From: Paramacrobiotus metropolitanus | Taxonomy: Eukaryota > Tardigrada > Eutardigrada > Parachela > Macrobiotidae | Length of the DNA stretch: 64,000 nucleotides | Direction of reading: 5' to 3' | Assembly (NCBI RefSeq): GCF_019649055.1 | Contig: NW_026570242.1 | Span: forward strand, 1,382,635-1,446,634 | Shown here: positions 1-7,764 of the stretch, piece by piece | Layout of the letters: each line of letters begins with the position of its first letter | How positions within the stretch are numbered: position 1 is the stretch's first letter | Notes under the pieces: generated by a model | What the model saw: the letters and a program-made list of their open reading frames with translations, nothing else | Told to the model about the DNA's origin: nothing | Database searches by the model: none | Position numbers and translations under genes: made by a program

Positions 1-2
1 TC

Positions 3-1628
3 CAGGAGTCTTACCTGGAAAGGCAGCAAATACAGGAAAGGGCTGAGTATGCCCATCAGCAGGTGCGACAAGAGGCACAAAAGCGTATACAGGCAGAAGC
101 ACAAAAGGCGCAAATCCTTCAGGAAGAACTGAATCATTACCGAGATCGGTATAATCATTACAAAGGCAGATGTGGGGAACTCGAGGCATGCTTGATCGAG
201 GAACCTTCCTCTGGTCAGCCAGCCCCTACCCCACCAACCACCCGTAATCAGAGACAACAGCCACGTCGGGATGAGTTACCGGAAGTGATGGAGATCCCAC
301 GGGATGCCGCCACTAACCGTAACCCTCCTCGACGCCGTAAGCCAGAACATCGTGACCATGTCCACTTCACAGTTACTGAGCCAGATGATACCACAGGCAA
401 ATCCCAAACAGGTCCAAGTGTGGTAACCCCACAACTGGATGTAGGCAGTCTTATTAGTCAAGTATTGGAGGCACATACACTAGGCCTTGCTCAGTTGTTA
501 CCAAAAGTAGCCAGTACAAAAAGCCAGAATTCATTCGTCCCCAGGTTTAAAGGCAGTAAGGACAGTGTTGAGGGCTTCCTCAACATGTTCGAGCTTGCCA
601 AAGAGGCAGGAAACTGGGATGACAAGGAGACACTGAATCGGTTCGCTGGTGCTCTCCAAGATGAGGCAGCGACTTGGTTCAGTGGCATCATGGCATCATC
701 AACTCGCTTAGCCAGTTTTACCGAAGCCAGAAAGAAATTGTTGGAACGCTTCGGCGATCCCGACAAGAAATTCCACGCCCTCCAGGAACTCATGACTCGG
801 AAGTATGACCCAGCAACTGAGAGTATTGAGAAATACTTTCAGTCTATGGCGTCATTATCAGATCGAAGTGGCCAGAACGAACCAGAATACCTTGTCTCGT
901 GCTTGTTAAGGGGACTGGAAACAGCCCCTCAACTGCACAAGAACCTCGCAGTCATGAAGCCAAAAACACCCATGGAGTTTCTCCAAAATGGCAGGTATCT
1001 CAAGTCGTTGCAACTCGACGATTTGGATACTCAAACCAAAGGCAGCACTGCTAAAGTGTCGTATGTGCAGGCAGTAAAACCGCAACCACAGCGAGACAGC
1101 AATCGCGGTCGCAGCCCTGGTCGTCAGCCGACGTCCAGCGGTAATGGCAACCGCCCAGGCAGAAACAAATCTCCACAGCGTAATGCCGAAGGCAGTGATG
1201 CACCACGAGAAGGCATTGACTACTGCAAATGGTGCTGCATTGAAGGGCACAATTCGGAGTCATGCACACAGGCAGGCAAAGCACCAGAAGACAATCCCGT
1301 TTATCTGAAATACCATTGGCCAGATGGAACACGCAGATCTCGTAAGGAATGGGAAGAAGCCAAGGCACGTCGTGAACGACGACGCTCTCAGAGCCCACCC
1401 AGAGGAAACGACAGGCCTAATAATCAGAACAACAGAAGCCAAAACAATACAGGCAATGGTCAACGTGCAGGTGGTCAAGCCCGGCCAGTTCGCCGCCCTG
1501 GATCGCCAGCACGCCCATCCCAGTCCAACCGTTTCAGCGAACTATCAGAAGACAGTGATGACTCAGATCAGGAAACACAGCTTGGAAATGTCAGTGGCAG
1601 TGAGGCAGATGATGATTTAAAAGAGTAA
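3..1628 (+). CDS. gag: Gag polyprotein (5' partial)
   Basis: Structural protein that assembles retrotransposon particles and binds the element RNA. The frame is open to the left edge without a stop, so the true start is outside; the GTG at 63 is only an internal codon. Order seen: a Gln/Glu/Arg-rich coiled coil (nt 3-230), a Pro/Arg-rich disordered part, a retrotransposon Gag core (about nt 535-1010, containing FKGSKDSVEGF and ERFGDPDKK), a basic linker, one CX2CX4HX4C zinc knuckle (nt 1224-1265, CKWCCIEGHNSESC), and an Arg/Ser/Asn-rich tail ending in acidic residues. The stop is TAA at 1626-1628. Pol overlaps it in the -1 frame and a frameshift signal sits exactly at the overlap. Frequent GCCAG and GGCAG motifs fall in all codon phases. 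High confidence for Gag. Confidence 0.92.
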   Translation, partial: QESYLERQQIQERAEYAHQQVRQEAQKRIQAEAQKAQILQEELNHYRDRYNHYKGRCGELEACLIEEPSSGQPAPTPPTTRNQRQQPRRDELPEVMEIPRDAATNRNPPRRRKPEHRDHVHFTVTEPDDTTGKSQTGPSVVTPQLDVGSLISQVLEAHTLGLAQLLPKVASTKSQNSFVPRFKGSKDSVEGFLNMFELAKEAGNWDDKETLNRFAGALQDEAATWFSGIMASSTRLASFTEARKKLLERFGDPDKKFHALQELMTRKYDPATESIEKYFQSMASLSDRSGQNEPEYLVSCLLRGLETAPQLHKNLAVMKPKTPMEFLQNGRYLKSLQLDDLDTQTKGSTAKVSYVQAVKPQPQRDSNRGRSPGRQPTSSGNGNRPGRNKSPQRNAEGSDAPREGIDYCKWCCIEGHNSESCTQAGKAPEDNPVYLKYHWPDGTRRSRKEWEEAKARRERRRSQSPPRGNDRPNNQNNRSQNNTGNGQRAGGQARPVRRPGSPARPSQSNRFSELSEDSDDSDQETQLGNVSGSEADDDLKE

Positions 1629-1655
1629 GGACAGCAGCAACCGGCACTGCTGTCC
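1616..1655 (+). promoter_or_regulatory. -1 programmed ribosomal frameshift signal (gag to pol)
   Basis: Zero-frame codons TTA AAA preceded by T form the slippery heptamer T TTA AAA at 1616-1622, of canonical X XXY YYZ type and in the correct phase. A 6-nt spacer, which contains the Gag stop, follows. Then comes a perfect 9-bp stem: GGACAGCAG (1629-1637), a 9-nt loop, CTGCTGTCC (1647-1655). The pol frame is open from 1616, has no ATG before the protease, and is -1 relative to Gag. All elements are seen directly; the function follows from known -1 frameshift sites. Confidence 0.9.
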
Positions 1656-4393
1656 CCCGTCCCAAGAAACCGCCGGATAAGCCAGTCACTACAAAACCTG
1701 CAAAGCAAAAGCCATCCACAAAACCAGTGACGAGTAGTCGTGCTTGTCATTCGGTGACTGTGGAACCACAGCCATTCATACCTATCAGTAACCCACAGCC
1801 AGTAAACGTAAACGAGCTTTTTTCTCATGTTAGATTGGAGATCATTCCAGAACTATCATCAGAAAACCCAAAAAAGCCAAAACCAACAGCCAGCGTAAAC
1901 CTTCGCGGTTTCACCGTGAACGACTGCCAGTGTGGCGTCGACACAAACCCAGTTGTACACCACTGTCGTATAGGGAGCAACGATGAGCCATGCAAAGCAC
2001 CGACGTTAACTGTTCCAGTTACAATCGGTTCAGCCACTGTACATGCACTGGTCGATACCGGGGCGGAAACGTCCCTGGTGTCTGATCAGCTGTGTCGCCA
2101 GCACAACCTTCATCAGAAGCCATTAACAAAACCAATGCATATCAGGGGTATAGGAGGAATTTGCAATTTCTCGGTCACCCATTACGCCAGTGTTCCAATA
2201 CAAATCAACGGCAACGTAGTGCTTCACAGCATGTACGTTAAGCCGCCCTGCAGAGACAGTGTGCATCTTCTCATAGGCCAGGATTTCCTAGAAAATGCCG
2301 TTATGGTGGCTGACTGTGGTGAAGTCACCCACCTTCGGCCAGAAAATAAACGCGCGCGCCTTAAGCTCATAAATCAGTCCAACCCAGCCATATTTGCTGC
2401 GTTGGAGATAAATCAGTCCAATCCAGCCGCATTTGCTGCATTGGAAATAAATCAGTCCAGTCCGGCCATATTTGCCGCACCGGAAATAAAGCCAGCTAGG
2501 AATCCCCTAGTGACGTCTTACCCCATACCACTGGCAACTGCGTTGCCACTGGATACAAATCGAAAAGGGGAAGTCTCACTACAGAACCATGTGCACACTC
2601 CCAGCAGCAATAAGCCAGAGAACTATAAGCCAGTTCCTAAGCCAAGATTCTCAAAACTACTAAAGCCAAAAATTTATAAGCCAGATAACAAATCAGAACA
2701 AAGCCAGCACGACAAGCAGGTAGATCTTTGGTTGCGATACCAGGTTTACGCAAGGCAGATGAAAGAGTTGACACTCTACCAACAGGAAAATAAGAAGCTT
2801 TACGAAGGCATTCTAACCAGTTTAAGCCAGCACAAACTTAAGGGCATTAAAGCATCACGTGGAAAACGGATTGTAAAATACCGCCAGCACAAAATCCATG
2901 ATGATATTGTATCTGAATACAATCTCATGGAGAAGGAACGCAGAACAATCAGCAAAGCATTCAGAGCTAACCAAATGGATAAGCCAGATTTCCTCAGAAC
3001 TCCCATTACAGTGGTTTATAAGTGGCCATATCAGAAATTTATCGGTTTTGATCCAGCCATTTTTGGTTCATTTAATTATGAGCCAATAAATCAGGCTAAC
3101 GCCAGCAGACCACCAATGCGAGTCAAGAAGCATGTGTTTTTTGATGAAAATCTTTTACACATTCGCTTCTTCGACAAGCACAAGCCAGTCCCATTAAAGG
3201 CAATTGAAAATCTCAAGCCAGTGAAAGGTATATTACCGCTAAAAAAGTTATATCTGAGTAAGCCAGATAATCGCCAAATTGAAAAGCCAGTTACATACAG
3301 CCAGATACTTGAAACCTTCGTTCATCAGCCACAGGAAACCGTTGTGTATAAGCCGATTGTCGACAACCCTGCTTTCTATTATTGTCCTCTTAAGCCAGAA
3401 AACTATCCAAAACATTTTCCAGAATTGTTTGCAAACCAACAGCCAGATACTATTTCGTCGGAAATTAATTCAGAGAATAATGCAGATAAATCCCAGCATT
3501 TGTTAGGCAGCACAAACCTCCTTTCAGATCCTACACCAGTAATGCAGCCAGTAATTCTACAACAGCCAGAAGTTGCTCAACAACAACTGGTTGAAGTGGA
3601 ATCACAACACAAGCCAGCTCAAATCAGTCTTATTGATGAACCAATAATTGTCACCTGCGACCAACCATGTTTACAGCCAGAAACTAGATCGCACAGTACA
3701 TCGCATGGTAGCTCGCGTGACGTAGCCAGCACTCCAGAATCATATCCACAAAACGCTGAAGTGCTTAACGGCACTGATCAGCCGCAGGCAGATACAACTC
3801 CAGATTCTCAGCCAGAATACGTACTACTAGATATCGTTGACAACGATGTCTTGGAAAAGCCAGAAGCCAAATTCAGAATCAGAATGCGGAAAGTATACGC
3901 CAGTGAAAACTTCATCATTGATCCAGGATATAATTGGGTATCAGCCAGAGCACACGATAAGGCACGTATCACCGACGATGAACTGTACATGTTCTCGCCA
4001 AACCCAGCCTTATACTCGGCAGCGAAACTACTCCCTCTCCAGGGATTAGTGAAGCCAAAATCCAGCCAGTTCGACATGTACGTGGTCAACTTCTCTACCC
4101 AGAGACGTGTGATCAAGAAAGGCACTTGGTTAGGCATACTGGAAGAATACGAAGAGGTCGATTCGATTGCCCACCTCTTCAGCACGAAAATCAGCGATCG
4201 AACGCCAGAAGAGCAGGCAGAGATAAAGGAACAGATAAGCCAGTTGAATTTCAATCCTGATTTGAAGCCAGAGGAAAAACAGACATTCATCGATTTGCTT
4301 ATGGAGTTCGGGGATTTATTCCCAACTTCAAAGCATCTCTATGGTGTAAAGCCAGAAACAGTATCCCACGTCATCGACACCGGTGACGCTTAG
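1616..4393 (+). CDS. pol: Pol N-terminal part: aspartic protease, long linker, pre-RT domain
   Basis: The frame is open from 1616 and lacks a usable ATG, so it is expected as a -1 fusion to Gag. Counting residues from the GTG at 1727, a retropepsin occupies about 95-205: catalytic DTGAE (D110, nt 2054) and a closing LLIGQDFL. Residues about 215-697 form an unusually long Lys/Pro/Gln-rich linker with many KP pairs and a triplicated 13-residue repeat. Residues about 700-820 resemble the beta-rich pre-RT segment common in gypsy Pol (FIIDPGYNW, VNFSTQRRVIKKGTWLG). The end, SHVIDTGDA, is the usual start of the RT fingers and is followed by TAG at 4391. The next codons continue in the same frame into RT, so the stop splits one domain. 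This is a nonsense break or, less likely, a readthrough site. Confidence 0.88.
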   Translation, partial: FKRVRTAATGTAVPRPKKPPDKPVTTKPAKQKPSTKPVTSSRACHSVTVEPQPFIPISNPQPVNVNELFSHVRLEIIPELSSENPKKPKPTASVNLRGFTVNDCQCGVDTNPVVHHCRIGSNDEPCKAPTLTVPVTIGSATVHALVDTGAETSLVSDQLCRQHNLHQKPLTKPMHIRGIGGICNFSVTHYASVPIQINGNVVLHSMYVKPPCRDSVHLLIGQDFLENAVMVADCGEVTHLRPENKRARLKLINQSNPAIFAALEINQSNPAAFAALEINQSSPAIFAAPEIKPARNPLVTSYPIPLATALPLDTNRKGEVSLQNHVHTPSSNKPENYKPVPKPRFSKLLKPKIYKPDNKSEQSQHDKQVDLWLRYQVYARQMKELTLYQQENKKLYEGILTSLSQHKLKGIKASRGKRIVKYRQHKIHDDIVSEYNLMEKERRTISKAFRANQMDKPDFLRTPITVVYKWPYQKFIGFDPAIFGSFNYEPINQANASRPPMRVKKHVFFDENLLHIRFFDKHKPVPLKAIENLKPVKGILPLKKLYLSKPDNRQIEKPVTYSQILETFVHQPQETVVYKPIVDNPAFYYCPLKPENYPKHFPELFANQQPDTISSEINSENNADKSQHLLGSTNLLSDPTPVMQPVILQQPEVAQQQLVEVESQHKPAQISLIDEPIIVTCDQPCLQPETRSHSTSHGSSRDVASTPESYPQNAEVLNGTDQPQADTTPDSQPEYVLLDIVDNDVLEKPEAKFRIRMRKVYASENFIIDPGYNWVSARAHDKARITDDELYMFSPNPALYSAAKLLPLQGLVKPKSSQFDMYVVNFSTQRRVIKKGTWLGILEEYEEVDSIAHLFSTKISDRTPEEQAEIKEQISQLNFNPDLKPEEKQTFIDLLMEFGDLFPTSKHLYGVKPETVSHVIDTGDA
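2369..2485 (+). repeat. 39-nt direct repeat, three copies, in-frame in Pol
   Basis: Three consecutive 39-nt units start at 2369, 2408 and 2447. They encode the 13-residue motif INQSNPAIFAALE and two variants. The units differ by a few substitutions. They lie at the beginning of the protease-RT linker and preserve the frame. Confidence 0.9.
4391..4393 (+). other. In-frame TAG interrupting Pol
   Basis: The codon after ...DTGDA is TAG. The frame downstream, same phase, is open to 7222 and carries the rest of RT, RNase H and integrase. Position and phase show it interrupts one polyprotein rather than separating two genes. No frame change is needed on either side. Confidence 0.85.
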
Positions 4394-7222
4394 CCAGTTA
4401 AAAGTCAGCCACACCGAACGTCGTGGCGAGGAAGGCAGTTAATCGCAGAGCATATCAAGGATATGCTCGAAAAAGGCATTATCAGACCTAGCAAAAGCAA
4501 CTGGTCTTTCCCAGTTGTGTTAGCCAGCAAAAAGAATCCAGACGGCAGCATTGGTACCAGGTTTTGTGTCAACTACATAAAGTTGAACAACCTGACCAAG
4601 AAAAACAATTATCCGTTGCCAAACGCAGACGAACTCCTTGACGCAGTATCAGAAAACAAGTACTATTTCACCTTCGATTGTTCGTCTGGGTTTTGGCAGA
4701 TTCCCATGCATCCCGATTCAGTTGAGAAAACGGCATTCACAACTCAAGATGGATTGTACGAGTTCGTACGAATGCCTTTCGGCGTTTGCAACGGACCCGC
4801 TACTTTCCAAGCAGCCGTGGACAAAACGTTAGCCAGAGTACGTCATTTAGGTATCTTCGGGTACCTAGACGACATCATAGTGGCAGCTAAAACCTTTGCA
4901 GAGGCATTGAAGAAAGTCAGAGCACTGTTCGAGTGTCTCCGGGAAACTGGATTCACTTTGAAGCCATCGAAATGCCACATTGCAAAGCCAGAACTCCATT
5001 TCCTTGGTCATATTGTCAGTGAAAAAGGCATAACTACAGATCCAGGCAAAATTACAGCCATCCAGAACTACCCTCAGCCCACTAACGAGAGAGAGATGCG
5101 CTCTTTTCTCGGTTTAGCCAACTACTACAGGAAGTTTGTGAAGGGATACGCCTCCGTAACACAACACCTGTACAGTCTTCTGTCGAAAGACAAGGATGTA
5201 GCCAGAGACTGGAAGCCAGAAGACACCGCTGAATTTGAAGCCATTAAACAGGCACTCACAACCACCCCCGTATTAGCCAGATTCGATCCAGCAAAACAGG
5301 CAGTCATCGAATGCGATGCATCCACAGTAGGAATTGGAGCCGTCCTGCAACAGGATGGACATCCAGTCGCATATGCCAGTCGTTTACTGACAGACGCAGA
5401 GACCAGATACGCCATTACTGAACTTGAGTGTTTGGCAGTGGTGTATGCGATCTCGAAATTCAGGCATTTCATCGAATTCGGAGAGTTCACAGTTCGGACA
5501 AACCACCAAGCACTAGCAAACCTCATTCGTTCAGCCAGTAATCGACAAGGCATGAATCCACGCTTAACTCGTTGGGCATTGCAACTAGGCAGTCACCACA
5601 TCAACATTGAATACAAGCCCGGGCGTTTTTGCCACAACGCAGATGCGCTAAGCCGACATCCCGTCGATCCAGCGATACCAGAAGAAGAGTGGGATGACCA
5701 CTTTAGCACGCCAGTTGTACGAATGGTTACAGTCAGCCATGCCAGTGACCTTCAGGAAGCCACCAGTGTTGGGTTGGTACGTGTTACTGATCCACAGTAC
5801 GCCACTGGTATAGGCAGCGAAACAGACGTTGATATCAGTACTACTACTGTATCAGAAGCCAGTCAAACTCAGAACACTCAGCCAGTCAAAATCGCACAGC
5901 CAGTAGCTGACGAGGATGATGAAGGAAACTTCAACTTCCTTCGAAGCGAACAACTTAACGATCCAGCTCTAGAGAAGATCATTCTCTATCTGGAAGATAA
6001 GTCAGAAAGCCAGGAACTCCAAACCAATTATCGCCAGTTTGAACTACATCATGGTGTCTTGTACCGTCGCAGTGAGAAGGACGATCGTCTTAACCGTCGA
6101 TTTGTCGTTCCCAGGCACTGGAGAGTTGATATCATGCGCGCTTTGCATGATTCTCCAGCAGGCGGTCATCTAGGCATTCAGAAAACCAGCCATGTAATTT
6201 CAGCCAGATATTTTTGGGAAAATATGACCAGTGACATTTATCAGTACATTAAGCAGTGTCAGAAATGCCAGTTTCGAAAAGTGCCACGCAAGGCACTGCC
6301 AGGCAAACTTCAGCAGGTTAAAACTGGTGAGCCATTCTTCCGTATTCAGGTGGATCTCAACGGTCCACTGAAAGTCAGTAAAAAAGGCAACAATACCATC
6401 GCAGTTGCGATTGATCAGCTTACCAAGTTCGTTATTGCCAAAGCCATTCCCGACCAGAAGGCAGAAACAGTGGCAGATTTCCTTTTGCACGATGTGATAT
6501 TGCCGTATGGCGCACCTTTCATCATTAACACCGATAGAGGCAGTCATTTTCTGAATGATCTTATAAACGCCATCACAAAAAAGCTGAAAATTAAACATCA
6601 TTTTGGTACGGCATACCACCCACAAGGCAGAGGACTTGTCGAAAGACAGATGCAGTGGATAGGCGACGGTCTATCCATGCTCGCAGGCAGAGCCAATGAG
6701 AAGCGTTGGGATGAATTTCTCCCGTTTCTCGTTGCAGCGTACAATCGTACTGTTCAGAAAACCATCAGGCATTCACCCTTCTACATGTTGTACGCCAGAG
6801 AACAGTCACTCCCAGGTGACACTATTACTCAGACCAACTTGCCAGATGATTATGACAGCATTGACGATTACTTGGAGAAATTCAAGTATCGTTTGAATGT
6901 TGCACATGATGCAGCCAGAGCATACATCGATGAAGACTTTCAGCGAAAGGCAGAAACTTACAATCAGAACAAAGGAAAACCAGATTTTACAGTAGGCAGT
7001 TTAGTAAACCTCAGGCAGGAACAGAAGAAAGGCGAATGTAAGGACCTTCGTTTTAGATACGATGGCCCTTTCGAAGTCGTCAAATTTCCATCAGAAAACG
7101 AAGTAGCCATTATTCGACGTGATTACCCGTATGATTCAGATGTCGTCGCTATCGATCGTCTGAAATCGTACACGCCAGAAAACCCAGAGTTCAGTAAGCC
7201 AATTAAAACCCGAATTTTCTAG
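4394..7222 (+). CDS. pol: Pol C-terminal part: reverse transcriptase, RNase H, integrase
   Basis: Replication and integration enzymes of the element. Same frame as the upstream Pol part; the first ATG is at 4463. RT: FDCSSGFWQIPM (motif A Asp), MPFGVCNGPATFQ, and the catalytic YLDD at 4862. RNase H: ECDASTVGIGAVLQQ and ELECLAVVYA carry two of the usual acidic residues, but the third conserved Asp position reads Asn (TNHQAL, codon 5501-5503). Integrase: an HHCC zinc finger (HLGIQK ... CQKCQ), then the catalytic triad with Asp near 6353, Asp at 6533 (TDRGSHF) and Glu at 6641 (GLVERQ), D-35-E spacing for the last pair, and a GPF-type module (FRYDGPFEVV). The stop is TAG at 7220. A further open frame overlaps the end. 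Family assignment is certain; activity of this copy is doubtful. Confidence 0.93.
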   Translation, partial: PVKSQPHRTSWRGRQLIAEHIKDMLEKGIIRPSKSNWSFPVVLASKKNPDGSIGTRFCVNYIKLNNLTKKNNYPLPNADELLDAVSENKYYFTFDCSSGFWQIPMHPDSVEKTAFTTQDGLYEFVRMPFGVCNGPATFQAAVDKTLARVRHLGIFGYLDDIIVAAKTFAEALKKVRALFECLRETGFTLKPSKCHIAKPELHFLGHIVSEKGITTDPGKITAIQNYPQPTNEREMRSFLGLANYYRKFVKGYASVTQHLYSLLSKDKDVARDWKPEDTAEFEAIKQALTTTPVLARFDPAKQAVIECDASTVGIGAVLQQDGHPVAYASRLLTDAETRYAITELECLAVVYAISKFRHFIEFGEFTVRTNHQALANLIRSASNRQGMNPRLTRWALQLGSHHINIEYKPGRFCHNADALSRHPVDPAIPEEEWDDHFSTPVVRMVTVSHASDLQEATSVGLVRVTDPQYATGIGSETDVDISTTTVSEASQTQNTQPVKIAQPVADEDDEGNFNFLRSEQLNDPALEKIILYLEDKSESQELQTNYRQFELHHGVLYRRSEKDDRLNRRFVVPRHWRVDIMRALHDSPAGGHLGIQKTSHVISARYFWENMTSDIYQYIKQCQKCQFRKVPRKALPGKLQQVKTGEPFFRIQVDLNGPLKVSKKGNNTIAVAIDQLTKFVIAKAIPDQKAETVADFLLHDVILPYGAPFIINTDRGSHFLNDLINAITKKLKIKHHFGTAYHPQGRGLVERQMQWIGDGLSMLAGRANEKRWDEFLPFLVAAYNRTVQKTIRHSPFYMLYAREQSLPGDTITQTNLPDDYDSIDDYLEKFKYRLNVAHDAARAYIDEDFQRKAETYNQNKGKPDFTVGSLVNLRQEQKKGECKDLRFRYDGPFEVVKFPSENEVAIIRRDYPYDSDVVAIDRLKSYTPENPEFSKPIKTRIF

Positions 7223-7764
7223 GTGATATCGATAACGCGAAACAACTGAAGGCATCTAAAACCAAGCGTGATAAAAATAAACAGCCAATTTCACCCAGTA
7301 AACCAACAACAGGACTGCTAAAAGTCAAGTTAAAGGTTCCGAAGAAGCCAGATGAAAACGCCAGTACAACAGTTATATCTGCAGACAACACTGCAGATCA
7401 GTCAGCCAGTGACTCCAGTACTGATTCGGGGCTGACAGCCCAAACCAGTACGAGTTCTGAAGCCAAATCAACCAGTGGAGAGTCGTCTCCACAGCCAGCA
7501 GTTAAACCCAGAAAATCTTCGAACAGAAAATCGAAGAAAGCCGGGCCTGACACAGATTCGTCGGAATCGTCCAGCGATTCTGATGGAACTTGGACAATTA
7601 CCGCCAACAGCAAAGGCAAAGTCAAAATCAAACGGCATCGTCAGACGCCGAATGATCTTTTGACTCAACCCCTTGATTCAGAAACCGATGCAGAGGACGC
7701 AGATCTTATTGAGAAACTCACTCGTCCAAAGCGTCGTAAACCACGCTTTCCTAAAGCCAGTTAA
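7207..7764 (+). CDS. ATG-less tail frame after integrase (Ser/Lys-rich)
   Basis: An open frame of about 185 codons in the -1 phase relative to Pol, bounded by a TAA at 7204-7206 and a TAA at 7762-7764. It overlaps the last 16 nt of Pol and has no ATG. Composition is disordered and charged: basic near the start (KVKLKVPKKPDE), Ser/Thr/Asp-rich in the middle (SSESSSDSDGTWT), basic at the end (RPKRRKPRFPKAS). It carries the same GCCAG-rich base composition as Pol. It could be a C-terminal integrase extension reached by a second -1 shift, or the original Pol tail displaced by a one-base indel. I see no canonical slippery heptamer in the 16-nt overlap, which favours an indel. No recognised domain. 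Confidence 0.6.
   Translation, partial: NPNFLGDIDNAKQLKASKTKRDKNKQPISPSKPTTGLLKVKLKVPKKPDENASTTVISADNTADQSASDSSTDSGLTAQTSTSSEAKSTSGESSPQPAVKPRKSSNRKSKKAGPDTDSSESSSDSDGTWTITANSKGKVKIKRHRQTPNDLLTQPLDSETDAEDADLIEKLTRPKRRKPRFPKAS

Noticed and set aside
7204-7222. Second programmed frameshift at the Pol end
   Set aside because: The only slips that avoid the TAA at 7204 would use codons around ATT TTC, which do not form a canonical X XXY YYZ heptamer, and no stable hairpin follows.
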